Positions 1 through 10,464 of a stretch of DNA of 64,000 nt are shown piece after piece (within the stretch, counting starts at the first letter, position 1; every line of letters starts with the position of its first letter). Under the pieces are notes generated by a model. It searched no databases. It was given only the letters and a program-made list of their open reading frames with translations, and was not told where the DNA came from. Both the position numbers and the translations under genes were made by a program. The stretch covers positions 682,001 through 746,000 of the forward strand of contig JAUTXW010000214.1 in NCBI GenBank assembly GCA_030620095.1, given 5' to 3'. The DNA comes from Kuschelorhynchus macadamiae. Taxonomy: Eukaryota > Arthropoda > Insecta > Coleoptera > Curculionidae.

Positions 1-180
1 CAAGAGTTAGTTTTTCGCGGCCATGATAAGAGCAGCGAGTTAATAAATAGGGGGAATTTTAAAAAGATTTTAGGTTTATTAACATCGAGAAGTTCCCAAG
101 AACTAAAAGATCATCACGAAAAAATTAAAAATTTTGTTCTTAATGGTTTTCGTTAACAAACCTCTTGTTGTTAAGTTGCA

Positions 181-490
181 GTGGTGTATTATTTGAGGTT
201 AGGGTTTATTGTTGCACTCTCAGGATACATATATAGATTTTATATCCTGCATGAAACCGATCTTATCAGTCTTTACCTACTCCGTTGGTTCGCAGATATT
301 TGCATGTTAAGTTTCTAAATGGTTTTCGCTAACGATTTTCTCGTTGTTAGAGCAGTGCATTATTTGGGGTTAGGAAATATCTGCATAACGATGGAGTAGG
401 TGAAGACTGATAATATGGGTTTCATGAAGGATATAAAATCTATGTGTCCTGAGGACGCAACAATAAAGTTCCGAAACGTCAACATTTTAA
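181..490. repeat. Inverted pair of about 220-bp hammerhead-bearing units
   Basis: Two partial copies of one unit face each other. The left one reads on the minus strand (landmarks TATCCTGCATGAAACC and CAGTCTTTACCTACTCCGTTG) and the right one on the plus strand (GGAGTAGGTGAAGACTGATA). The plus copy ends in the hammerhead-like motif at 445-484. The remains of the minus-strand motif are seen near 208-232. The same head-to-head arrangement recurs at 36329-36590, so it is a property of the repeat and not a local accident. Confidence 0.7.
445..484 (+). ncRNA. Hammerhead-ribozyme-like motif (R1)
   Basis: TGTC, then CTGAGGA, one spacer base, a GCAAC/GTTCC hairpin (one mismatch), then GAAACGTC. The outer stem after the predicted cleavage site reads AACA instead of GACA, so this copy is partly decayed. 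Motif-based call only. Confidence 0.4.
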
Positions 491-840
491 AAAAGGGCTT
501 TTGTTTTTTTACTGGATCTTATTAAAAATGGAAAATTAGATGTGAAAATGGCATAAACTGGTACGAATTCAATATTAAGTAGCAAAATGGCGGTATGTGT
601 CAATGTAAAAACTACTTATTAAATTTATTTTGTTATGACCAAAAGTCAAGTGTGGCATAGATGGAAAGAAAAAGCTAGGAATCCAGTATGAAGGAACTAA
701 TAAAAATGAAAAGACAGTATATGTAATACATATACTGTGACTATGTACTGAACTAATTTGGGATACACTATTCCTAACAATTAGAAAAAAATCATAACGA
801 GCGAAGTTCCGCGTAAATTAATTTACCAATTTTTTTTAAT

Positions 841-1345
841 ATATAAACACAGAATTTCAAATTTCTCTTGTTCAGAAAGCACCATAATGAATAGTCAAAC
901 AGTTGTTCAGATTTGTGCCGAAATTAGGAGTTATTAAAAACGCCAGAGTTTTCATAACTGAACAAAGCCAAGCGACTAATGACAACATGACTATGAATGG
1001 CCTACTAAGTAAAGATATAGTTTTTGGTATATTTTGTATCTATAAAAAATAATGTTGTTTTATTATGATTAATCCGATTGCCCCAGTGTATAAAAAAAAA
1101 TTATTGTTTTCTAAACCCTGAAATAAAAATTTTGGAGGGGGTAACATTTTATAATGCAAGAAAATCGATAATAGTCGATAATATTATATATTAAAAAAAG
1201 TGTTTATTTTTAAACAACTTATTTTTGAGACATCCTGTATGACTAAAAATAACTGTAAGAAATAATAGACAAAAACTTTACAAATTTTGTATTTAACATT
1301 TTTCCCTAAGTCCTAACACTGGAACCTGTGGTGGAAGATAGCTTA
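841..1345. other. AT-rich stretch, no gene seen
   Basis: No frame of useful length and no recognisable protein similarity on either strand. It holds homopolymer runs and a short text near 1220 resembling the end of a Tc1/mariner element (a GACATCCTGTATG string), too weak to call. Confidence 0.5.
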
Positions 1346-1396
1346 AAATACAAGAGTTCTAACCACACTACACCACAACTTGTTACCTTTTGGACG

Positions 1397-1427
1397 CCTG
1401 TTTCGCAAACGAAGTTAGCATCATCAG
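1397..1427 (-). ncRNA. Hammerhead-like motif in left arm of foldback
   Basis: On the minus strand: CTGATGA, one base, GCTAAC/GTTTGC hairpin (one mismatch), GAAACAGG. The CTGATGA box matches the canonical hammerhead core exactly. The cleavage-site side is less like consensus than in the composite-repeat copies. Confidence 0.35.
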
Positions 1428-1479
1428 CAGATGATATAAACTAAAGTAACTTATCTAACGTTACTTTAGTTTATGTCAC

Positions 1480-1512
1480 CTGATGATAATGCTAACTTGG
1501 TTAGCGAAACGC
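1480..1512 (+). ncRNA. Hammerhead-like motif in right arm of foldback
   Basis: CTGATGA, then TAAT, then a perfect GCTAAC/GTTAGC hairpin with a 3-base loop, then GAAACGC. It is the mirror of the motif in the other arm, but its hairpin is fully paired where the left arm has a mismatch. Confidence 0.35.
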
Positions 1513-1669
1513 TACCAGAACATAACAAGTTGTAGTGTAGTGTGGTTAGAGCGCTTGTATTTTGATTTTTCCTTAAACTAACAAATAAAAGAGTTAAAGG
1601 GTGGGGGTAATATTTATAATGGATCACCCTTTACCAACATATTACTAAATATATACGTCCTGAACTAAA

Positions 1670-2640
1670 TTGAGTCGTGCTTCATTTTCCTTGATAAAAG
1701 TAGCGATTTATAAGCAGAGAATTGTTTTTAAATATTTTAATAGTTCGACATTTTCTTCCAATTTTCACCAACTTTTCTCTACATTACACTTGATGAACAG
1801 ACGCATGTTTCCTAATAAAGAAGTTCTCGACCGAAAATCTTTTAGTATCATAGAGCAGGGATTTAGGCAACCAAGGTCAATTCATAGGAAAAAGCGAATT
1901 GCCAGAGTTGATGAAAACGAAGAATATTTGTTGTTTTTGCAAGGCAACATAAGTTAACTAATATTAATTAAAACCTAATTTATTACTAAACCAACATCTT
2001 TTAGAATAACCTAACACATCCATAGAAGATACCTATAATTATTTTGATAAGTCACCAACCAAAATTCAAAAAAACGCATAAAAAGTTCGGGTATTATCCT
2101 TATAAAATTTTGCTCGTTCAAAAATTAGAAGACGCCCATAAAAATTCGCGAATGAGATTTTGTAAAAATATGTTACGAAGGAAGTATGTTCAATAGAAGG
2201 AACGCACATTTTTGGGCCACTGAAAACTCACGAGAATTATCGGAAATATTCAGGGAAAAAGGTCCCTGCACGTGTGAGGTGGCAAACTATGTGGTCAAAT
2301 TATGGTTCTCTTGGAAATACAATGCTATATCTGTAATTAATTTTCATAATAATATACATGAAACATGGATAAGTAACTTGGGAACCATCCACTGGCCACC
2401 GAGCAGCTCAGATCTTACGCCCTCAGATTCGTTTTTGTGGAGATATTTGAAAAACAAAGTGTAAGCTGAGAGAAACGCCAATGTTAAAGAGTTCAGGGCA
2501 AGAATTTTATATTACATAAACGACCTTAACCAGAAGAATCCAAATGTTGTTACCACCTCAATAAATAAATTAAAAAGAGACTTTCCAAAATTATCAATAG
2601 AAATGGTGGGGATATTCAATAATTGTAAGTTAAGTTGAGT
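1670..2640 (+). pseudogene. Mariner/IS630-like transposase relic
   Basis: DDE transposase remnant, read through several frame breaks. First frame (1670-1957): N-terminal DNA-binding part with the FPN...R.SF..IEQGF pattern and a following ENEE helix typical of this superfamily. Around 2060-2180, HTH-to-catalytic linker text (YYPYKILLVQKLEDAHKN, then RFCKNML). Frame 2186-2464: FNRRNAHFWATEN (after the first catalytic Asp) and WPPSSSDLTPSDSFLW, the block carrying the last catalytic Asp. After the stop at 2462 similarity continues to about 2600. The segment with the second Asp is not recognisable, so the protein is dead. I could not define terminal inverted repeats with confidence. Confidence 0.7.
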
Positions 2641-3480
2641 TAAGTTTTTTATTATTAAATATATTAGAATATAATTTGTATTAATAATAATTAGTAGCTA
2701 AAACACTGATTTTTTTAATTTAAATCAGCATTTAAAGATAAATAGCTCCGGAAATGGCTTAAGCAAATGTAGACAATTTAAATATTTTTGTAACTACAAA
2801 ACAAAGATCTCTCGTCCTGAGGAGAAATATAGAGGGTGTTCCCTTTAACAAAAATATAGTTTTTGCTGTTAACCATTTTTGCAATACACTGTATACCCGT
2901 TCCTATTTACAATTTATAAAAGTACGGGGGAAGTAAAATCGGTAATTATATAATTTCATGAAAATGCAGTCAACAAAATTTTACGTGAATCTATTATTCA
3001 TTCATACATATATAATGGTATTCACTTATCACTGAACTTTTGTCCTTCAAAAATTTCAATTTTAAAGTTACCTAAAATATCCAATAGATCGTCGCTTACG
3101 CCACAAAAGCTCCTGCATTAGGGTTTCCTTATAAATAAATACGATACCGTCAATTTTGTGAGAATATTTAGGTCGTAAAAACTAGTTGAAATGAAATAAA
3201 TATTGCATCAGTCAAATCGATATAATATGCATGTTAGCGCTGATTTGTGCAGATAATACTATAAATATTTTGACTTTCAGAAAGTAGTTTTCCTTAAAGA
3301 AAAGTAAATTTATAATATATTTATTTAATTTTGCTTAATTTATTTATTTGAAAAACTAGATGGATTGTTAATATATGTGTCGCAATGGTGAAAATAATGT
3401 TACAAAATATTTTTTATTTTTGTTTTATTCTGATGAGCATATATATATTATTATTCAATTTGTTTCTTAAACCCGGTATA
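2641..3480. other. AT-rich stretch, no gene seen
   Basis: No coding frame or recognised repeat. A GAGGGTGTTCCCTTTA text at 2833 resembles a Tc1/mariner end and may be the right end of the relic to its left, but no convincing partner was found on the left side. Confidence 0.4.
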
Positions 3481-4035
3481 TATTAATTGGGCTTCTTTCT
3501 TGGGTATAGGTTTATCTGCAAAATCAAAACAATGGGATTAAGTTGACGTTTCGCCTATCATAGTAGGCTTTCTCAAAAATTGCTTATTCCTTTATTTTTT
3601 TTTTGTATATATAGCTTTCCTTTCCTACCTACAATTAATTTAAAAAACATTTAGTTGGTTTGCCAGGCAACTCATGGTACAGTTTTAGGTTAAAAGGTGT
3701 TCTTATCGTAGTACGTTTTTTTGAGGAATTTAAAGATAATTTTTTGCTATTTTTTAATTTAGACCTTAGAGTAGTATTAGACATTCACAATGATACACTA
3801 CATTTTAAAAATAACAGCTTAGACGAAGTTAAAACTATACTAAAATATCAAATTGTGGTATATTTGACTTAAATTTTATATGCCTTGTTTGTCATTTACT
3901 GCATTTTTTTCTTTTTTTATGTGAATCATTTCTTTGATAATTATTTTCTGATACAGGTTACTACTACTACTGTTTAGTTAATCCCATTGTTTTAATTTTG
4001 CAAATACACCTATACCCAAGAAAGAAGTCCAATTA

Positions 4036-4038
<3 letters not shown>
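3481..4038. mobile_element. MITE-like inverted-repeat element, about 555 bp
   Basis: Left end (3482-3545) and right end (3975-4037) are reverse complements over about 60 bp with few differences, both starting ATTAATTGG. Landmarks are TTTCTTGGGTATAGG and AACAATGGGATTAA. A TTTCGCC text just inside the left repeat resembles the GAAACG box of the hammerhead-like motifs. An internal 70-codon frame (3660-3872) has no recognisable domain and is probably chance. The right end runs directly into a (TA)n tract. Confidence 0.75.

Positions 4039-4089
<51 letters not shown>
4039..4089. repeat. (TA)n microsatellite
   Basis: About 50 bp of uninterrupted TA between the MITE-like element and the mariner-like element. 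It may be an old insertion hotspot, since Tc1/mariner elements target TA. Confidence 0.95.
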
Positions 4090-4092
<3 letters not shown>

Positions 4093-4808
4093 TACAGGGT
4101 GTCCCACGACGAACTGCGGCGATGGATTTTTTAAAAAGAAGGCTTTAGAAAAATTTGAAATTTTGGCAGCTAACTAAAGTCGATGAGAGCAATTCGCGCA
4201 AAATATTTTCGAGATGGCGGCACTTTCGGTTATACCGGAAGTGTTATTTTTGGATTACACAAAAAATTCTAGGTATATTTCATGTATAATTTCCTGTACC
4301 TAAGTTCAACTGTTTTTGAGATATTTTGAATTTTATGTAAAAAATAACGGTTGCAGGTCTAGACATAACTATAAATATCTGCTTATCGAAGTCTGTATTA
4401 TTTATTTGCGGTTGGCTTCCTTGTCCAAAAGGGTATACTTTAGTGGTCTATGCTGATATTTTTATAATAAATAAAAATAGGGTGATCAAAAACTGACATT
4501 ATAAATATACTTTAAAAAATCGTTAAAAGTTACTTTTTTCAAATGGAAGCCCCCAATTTTTATAATTTTATCTTATTTAACACTTAAAATAGGGGTGACT
4601 TTGTATAAAGTTGTCTATTCCAAAAATTTGTAGTTTTTGAGTTATTGACGTTTTAACATTTTTTATTCTAATAATACCAGACTGCTTCTAAGTTTTCTTG
4701 TTAGTTGGCCATGAAGGGGAGGCCTGGCGAGAACAAAACTAATTGGTTACTATAGAAACGTAATATTTGTTGTCGTTTGACAACAAATATTACTATATAT
4801 AAATAATC

Positions 4809-4945
4809 ATGCCGGGGCGATTAAATTACACACACGAGGATTATTTGAATCTAACAGAGTTTTAACAAGAACATGCCAGATATTTGCTGATAGATGTCCA
4901 GATAAACAGAAACCGTCACCGAACAGCGTTAAACAAACTATAAAA
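4809..4945 (+). pseudogene. Inverted extra copy of the transposase N-terminus
   Basis: The start codon at 4809 opens MPG.LNYTHEDYLNL, the same beginning as the transposase that starts at 6479 on the other strand. A short deletion after the 15th codon shifts the frame and the similarity fades by about 4945. It lies inside the left inverted repeat and cannot make a product alone. Confidence 0.7.
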
Positions 4946-4984
4946 ATGTTGAAACCGTGAAGACAAAAATTAATTAAAGAAAGC

Positions 4985-5412
4985 CTATTCCCATTATAGT
5001 CTAGTCTACACAAGAGCACAACTAATTTTTTCAATAAATGTTGAAAATGTCCACCTTGTACTTTCAAACATTTTTCGCATCTCCGAATAAATCCCTCGTG
5101 GGTGGCCGCTCTAATTGAAGCTGGAGAAAAACTTACCCTTGCCATACAGTCCTTTTTCGTTGTTACTGGATTAAAATAAACGATTCCTTTTATCGTTCCC
5201 CATATAAAATAGTCTAAGACTGTCAGATCGGTGGAACGAGGAGGCCACAGGAAAGGTCCATTATTGGTAATCCACTCCACAATCGTAAAACGTAGCTTGT
5301 AAAAAGTTAGTAACTGCAACTGCAATTTGACTATGTTCTGCCAAAGGTAAATTATTTAAATATTCGTTGTCCAACTCTTCAAGATTATTCAGATATCTTT
5401 CTCGTACAAAAG
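4985..5412 (-). pseudogene. Mariner-like transposase, C-terminal part
   Basis: Continuation of the transposase that starts at 6479, separated from it by an insertion. Recognisable blocks, in order on the minus strand: RYLNNLEELDNEYLNNLPLA, then FLQATF, then NGPFLWPPRSTDLTVLDYFI with the final catalytic Asp block, and an end near GGHFQHLL, which matches the usual C-terminus of this family. The stretch that should carry the second catalytic Asp (usually a QDGA.-like text) is missing after PLAEHSQIAV. The frame then runs on into antisense of the inverted N-terminus, which is not meaningful protein. Confidence 0.7.
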
Positions 5413-5812
5413 TTTATAGACATAATTTTGCGGAAAGAAATGCTTTGATAATATTCATCGATTTATTGATTTAAGAAAAAACAAAATACATCAAAATTCA
5501 ATTAATTTAATCTGAAGAGTGCTCAATAAAAAAAAAGAAGGTTTAGTATTTTATGACTTTCTAAAGTACCCTGTATAAATAGCTTGTAAATATCTTTCCT
5601 ATAAAACTTAGGATATATTTCTTTAGATATGATGTGTTAGGGTATGTGGACCAGTGTTTGTATGACGTAGTGTAGTGTGACCTGTATAAATAATTTAATT
5701 TAATTTATTTATGTAATGATATTTACTAAATGATTTATCTAATTTTGGATTGACGCTAAATTGATTGTAATATTACCTAAATAGATTATTTTTCAATAAA
5801 AAAGTCCTTGTG
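5413..5812. mobile_element. Probable about 400-bp insertion inside the transposase gene
   Basis: Transposase similarity stops at KLYI (minus strand, near 5815) and resumes at about 5412 with ERYLNNL. The intervening AT-rich segment has no coding similarity and carries TATA-containing text at both edges, compatible with a small non-autonomous insertion. I saw no clear terminal repeats, and an intron is unlikely because no good splice sites frame it. Confidence 0.4.
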
Positions 5813-5813
5813 T

Positions 5814-6479
5814 TTAGGCAATGTATAACTTACCACTGAAATTTTCTTCGTAAAAATTCAGTTTTATTATTCCATCGTTCCTTACTGCCCAAAATACATT
5901 AAATTGCCAGGATTCTTGAAAGTTCCGCGATCTTACTGCATAAGGATTCGAATGTCTCCAAAAATGTGAATTGTGTCTATTAAAAAGGCCATTTTTAGTA
6001 AGTTTTGCTTCGTCGGTCCAAATTATATTGTCCAAAACTCTAGGGTTATCTTGTACCATTGTTAAAATAAACTTGCAAAACTGTACTCTTTTTGGCAAAT
6101 CAGTGTCTTTTAGATGTTGAACCAATGATATTAAATAAGGTTGGAAGTTATGTTTTAACAGAATCCTATGCACTGAGTTCCTCGAGATTCCTGATTTTCT
6201 TTCCATTTTTCTTAGAGATGACATTGGATATTCTGCAAAATATCCCAGAATTGCAATCTCGACATTTTCATGATCAACAATGGGCTTCCTCTTATTAATT
6301 TTTGCCTTGTCGTTTCCAAAATTTTTATAGTTTTCCAACATTTGTTTAACCGGTGACGGTTTCTGTTTATCTGGATATCTATCAGGAAATACCTGGCATG
6401 TTAAAACTCTGTTAGATTCCCTATAGATAATAAACAAATTCAAATAATCCTCGTGTGTGTAATTTAATAGCCCCGGCAT
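5814..6479 (-). pseudogene. Mariner/IS630-like transposase, N-terminal 220 residues
   Basis: Open for 221 codons from ATG at 6479. Residues 1-55 match the first DNA-binding helix-turn-helix (THEDYLN... FPDRYPDKQKPS). Residues 66-120 are the second HTH (NVEIAILGYFAEYPMSSLRK, then GISRNSVHRIL). Residues 131-160 lead into the catalytic domain with IIWTDEAK, where D156 is the first Asp of the DDE/D triad, followed by FNRHNSHFW. The frame ends at an insertion. A full family member is about 340-350 residues. With the second Asp lost downstream, no active enzyme is expected. The start codon is supported by the identical start in the inverted copy at 4809. Confidence 0.85.
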
Positions 6480-7268
6480 GATTATTAGTTAATAATTATT
6501 ATAATTACTATAATAAAAAATAATATTTTAGTAGGTAATTATCAAACAACAATAAATATTAGGTTTCTATAGTAACCAATTGGTTTTGTTCTCGCCAGGC
6601 CTCTTCGTCATGGTCAACTAACAAGAAAACTTAGAAGCCGTCTGGCATTATTAGAATAAAAAATGTTAAAAACTACAAATTTTTGGTATAGACAACTTTA
6701 TACAAAGTCACCCTTTAACCCTTTAAATAACCCTTTAAATGTTAAATAAGATAAAATTATAAAAATTCTGGGTTTCCGTTTGAAAAAAGCAACTTTTAAC
6801 GATTTTCTAAAGTATATTTATAATATCAGTTTTTGATCACCCTATATTTATTTATTATAAAAATATCAGAATAGGCTACTAAAGTGGATCCTTTTGGATG
6901 AGAAAGCCAGCCGCAAATAAATAATAGAGACTTCGATAAGCAGATATTTATAGTTATGTCTAGACCTGCAAACGTCATTTTTTACATAAAATTCAAAATA
7001 TCTCACAAACAGTTCAACTTAGGTATAGGATATTATACATGAAATATACCTAGAATTTCTCGAGGAATCTAAAAATTCGATAATATACAGAGTGTTCTAT
7101 TTAAAAAAGGAAAGTTGACGTCTACTTTAGGTACAACCGGAAGTGCCGATATCTTGAAAATATTTTGCGCGAAGTGCCCCCATCGAATTTACTTAGCTGC
7201 CAAAATTTCAAATTTTTGCAAAGCCTACTTTCTGAGAAACCGATCGCCGCAGTTCGTCGTGGGCCACC

Positions 7269-7381
<113 letters not shown>

Positions 7382-7480
7382 GTGGGAGGGTAGTCACGAC
7401 CGAACTAGTTGAATACAAAAGTTTCAATTTTTTTTTTGGGGTAGCGGTCTGGGGCTGAAGTAAAACTCGTTTTTTACATA

Positions 7481-7520
7481 CGCCGAGCTTTCGGAAATTT
7501 ATTGTTTCCTTTTTCAAGGC
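7481..7520 (-). ncRNA. Hammerhead-like motif, left arm of palindrome
   Basis: Mirror of the copy at 9608-9646. On the minus strand: GCC, TTGAAAA, one base, GGAAA/TTTCC hairpin, GAAAGCTC, GGC. Stem III reads AG..CT here, whereas the composite-repeat copies have AC..GT. Confidence 0.4.
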
Positions 7521-8394
7521 TGCAATACAAAACAGAACTTGACAATATTGCACCAGCTCTCTGAATTAAGCTTTAACGTTTTTTTAATATTGAAAATTAT
7601 ATACAATATCTATATAAAGATATCAAGGAAGAGAAATGAAAGATTTTAACATTTCTGTTTGACTGAAAAATGTCTTTTTTTGAATTATTACTTTCATTTT
7701 CTATTTTCTGTGCCTACATTTTACTTAACTACTTAATTTAATTACTAATTCTATGTTTGATTGATAAAATATTAGGATTCTGCTTTTATGTTCAAATTAG
7801 TTTATGAAAATTAATTTAAATTTAATTAATACTCTAGGACTTAAGTGCAAGGTGAGTTTTTTACTACATCTAGCTTCTATGTGAAACATTCCAATTTTTT
7901 TCCTTTTTGTGTTATATAGGACTACATATTGTTATATTTACATAAAAATATAATTATTTTACACGTTTACGTTTTAGATTGATCGCATCTAATGAAGACG
8001 ACCGAGTGTATTATCAGCGGAATTTCTTTCTGGGGTTTTTTATAAACTAGGTGAATAAACAAAAATCGATACAAAAATCTGACAGAGTAAGCATATTTAA
8101 CAAGTAATAGTATCTCTTTCTGGCGCTGAATTTGAACTTGTGTTCTTTATTATAATTACGTTATAAACTAGAGTTAACTAATTTTGGGTGGCTAACTAAT
8201 AAGGTGTAATTGGTTGACTGTTAAAACAATCACAGAATTCTCCCAATCTGTAGTTATTGTTTATAGAAAAACAAAAAAGGTGCATATTTTTTGGATTATT
8301 TTTACTCAAATTGTGAATTAGTGTCTGACTGTTTTAAAGTCATTAAACGTTAAAAAAATTTTTCTGAAAATGTAAACATCAAAATATGTGGCAG

Positions 8395-8765
8395 ACAAAT
8401 ATTAAAAATAGGCAACACTTTCTCCAGGCTAGAAGATCGAGATGAACCAACTAAAAAATCAAATGTTGTTTACTCGCTTACATGTAAGGATTGTAACAAA
8501 AAATACATAGGGCAAACCTCCACTGTTTTACAACAAAGAATAACTAGACCCAAAGTGACTGCAGATTACAAAAAAATACTTGCACACTTGCAGAACACAC
8601 AACCAACACAAATCATGTCATAGATTTTCAAAATTGCAAGGTTCTAAACACAGAAAAAAATTCGAACAAAAGAAAATTTTTAGAAATGGTGGAGATTTTC
8701 CTAGACAATGAATGTCTAAATAAGAAAAAAGATATTAATGATCTTAGTGTTATTTACTCATAACT
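8395..8765 (+). pseudogene. GIY-YIG endonuclease domain, PLE-type, frameshifted
   Basis: First frame (about 8395-8625) reads SNVVYSLTCKDCNKKYIGQ followed by a QQRI stretch: the VVY...YIG pair is the GIY-YIG signature, with two Cys preceding the YIG as in retroelement versions. A frameshift near 8600 moves the rest to another frame, where NHVIDFQNCKVLNTE, then KRKFLEMVEI and DINDLSVIY follow; these are the conserved C-terminal blocks of the same protein type. GIY-YIG domains nick DNA, and in PLEs they provide the endonuclease for integration. The whole reverse transcriptase is absent. Confidence 0.75.
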
Positions 8766-9607
8766 TTTAATGACTTTAAAACAGTCAGATACTAATTCAC
8801 AATTTGAGTAAAAACAATCCAAAAAATATACACCTTTTTTGTTTTTCTATAAACGATAACTACAGATTGGGAGAATTCTGTGATTGTTTTAACAGTCAAA
8901 CAATTACACCTTATTAGTTAGCCACCCAAAATTAGTTAACTCTGGTTTATAACGTAATTATAATAAAGAACACAAGTTCAAATTAAGCGCCAGAAAGAGA
9001 TACTATCACTTGTTAAATATGCTTACTCTGTCAGATCTTTGTATCGATTTTTGTTTATTCACCTAGTTTATAAAAAACCACAGAAAGAAGTTCCACTGAT
9101 AATACACTCGGTCGTCTTTATTAGATGCGATCAATCTAAAACGTAAACGTGTAGAATAATTATATTTTTATGTAAATATGCCAATATGTAGTCCTATATA
9201 ATACAAAAAGGAAAAAAATTGGAATGATTCACATAGAAGCTAGATGTAGTAAAAAACTCACCTTGCACGTAAGTCCTAGAGTATTAATTAAATTTAAATT
9301 AATTTTCATAAACTAATTTGAACATAAATGTAGAATCCTAATATTTTAACAAGCATAATTTACCACAAATAAAACAGAATTAGTAATTAAATTAAGTAGT
9401 TAAGTAAAATGTAGGCACAGAAAATAGAAAATGAAAGTAATAATTCAAAAAAAGACATTTTTCAGTCAACCAGAAATGTTAAAATCTTTCATCTCTCTTC
9501 CTTGATATCTTTATATAGATATTGTATATAATTTTCATTATTAAAAAAACGTTAAAGCCTAATTTAGAGAGCTGGTGCAATATTGTAAAGTTCTGTTTTG
9601 TATTGTA

Positions 9608-9646
9608 GCCTTGAAAAAGGAAACAATAAATTTCCGAAAGCTCGGC
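9608..9646 (+). ncRNA. Hammerhead-like motif, right arm of palindrome
   Basis: GCC, TTGAAAA, one base, GGAAA, loop, TTTCC, GAAAGCTC, GGC. The hairpin is fully paired with a sequence unlike the composite-repeat copies (GCAAC/GTTGC). The outer GCC/GGC stem and the AG/CT third stem are also paired. The first box is CTTGAAAA, one base longer than the consensus CTGANGA and lacking its G, so activity is doubtful. Confidence 0.4.
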
Positions 9647-9710
9647 GTACGTAAAAAACGAGTTTTACTTCAGCCCCAGACCGCTATCCCAAGAAAAAAA
9701 TTGAAACTTT

Positions 9711-9711
<1 letters not shown>

Positions 9712-9800
<89 letters not shown>
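9712..9800. repeat. (TA)n microsatellite
   Basis: Almost 90 bp of TA abutting the right end of the palindromic element. Confidence 0.95.
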
Positions 9801-9801
<1 letters not shown>

Positions 9802-10464
9802 TACACATGTATATCTACTTAGGTTTTTTTATTATCGTCCTAAATGAATGAACTTAGTTTATTAGATGAGATATCATTACTTATATAGTATCACAACCTT
9901 ATCAAAAAATACATCTGGCGGAAATCATGACCATTTTGCTCGCCATGAGAAAAAATGTTTTTCTAACCCTATCATGATAGATATCAAATTAGAGAGCTCC
10001 ATGCTATCCTTCCAAATATGTATTACATATTAGTTTTGCCAATAGCAATGGAATTATTTTATAACATGCAATCAAGGCTGTAATATAAAAAGAAGATTTT
10101 GCGGACATTTATTAAACGTATTTCTGTGAAGGAAAGATTTTTGTTTCTTATGAGTGCGTACAAGGCAATTATGACTTCAAAAATGACGTGTAATTATATT
10201 GTTTTAAACATATTTATTGTAGGGTGGATAAAATATTGTATTAAGTAATATTGTAGGCATCTATAAACATTGCTGTAGGAGTTCAAAAATGAAGATTTAT
10301 GTTGGGAATACGAATTCTCAAAATTAATTTGTAGGGTGTTCCCAATTAACTTATTTTTTAAAGCAGTGTTAACTTAAGGATCTATATTTTTTCAATGAAT
10401 GTTAAAGCTTGTAATGCTATGAGGTTTACTCTAACGTTTGTAAGTAATAACTTAAGTAAAAATC
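9801..10464. other. No gene seen
   Basis: AT-rich sequence without a convincing frame or repeat. A GTAGGGTGTTCCCAATTAA text near 10332 resembles a DNA transposon end, but no partner was found. Confidence 0.4.

Larger units (their letters stand above)
1..840 (-). repeat. Composite repeat copy R1, head end
   Basis: Minus-oriented, cut by the window edge. Read on the minus strand it begins near 835 with a degenerate form of the family head (AACTTCCCTCGTTATG in good copies), passes through the CAAAATGGCGG-type modules near 590, and reaches an inverted pair of hammerhead-bearing units (181-490). The same order occurs at 36330-37045 (minus) and at 12775-13260 and 18790-20040 (plus), which is how the family was recognised. 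I see no coding sequence. The family is not one I can name. Confidence 0.7.
1346..1563. mobile_element. Foldback (palindromic) element, about 218 bp
   Basis: Left arm 1346-1451 and right arm 1459-1563 are imperfect reverse complements around a few-base loop (AGTAACTTATCTAACGTTACT at the centre). Outer ends read AAAATACAAG on the left and CTTGTATTTT on the right. Each arm carries a hammerhead-like motif pointing outwards. There is no coding capacity, so it would be non-autonomous. Confidence 0.75.
7414..9714. mobile_element. 2.3-kb palindromic Penelope-like element
   Basis: Arms 7414-8350 and 8763-9714 are reverse complements over about 940 bp with scattered substitutions and small indels. 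Outer ends read TACAAAAGTTTCAA and TTGAAACTTTTGTA. The 410-bp spacer carries a GIY-YIG endonuclease fragment in plus orientation. Each arm has a hammerhead-like motif close to its outer end. The right arm therefore looks like the natural 3' part of a PLE (endonuclease end, 3' untranslated region, ribozyme-like motif), and the left arm like the same 3' part joined in inverted orientation. Assignment to PLEs rests on the GIY-YIG sequence type, since no reverse transcriptase is present. Confidence 0.7.
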
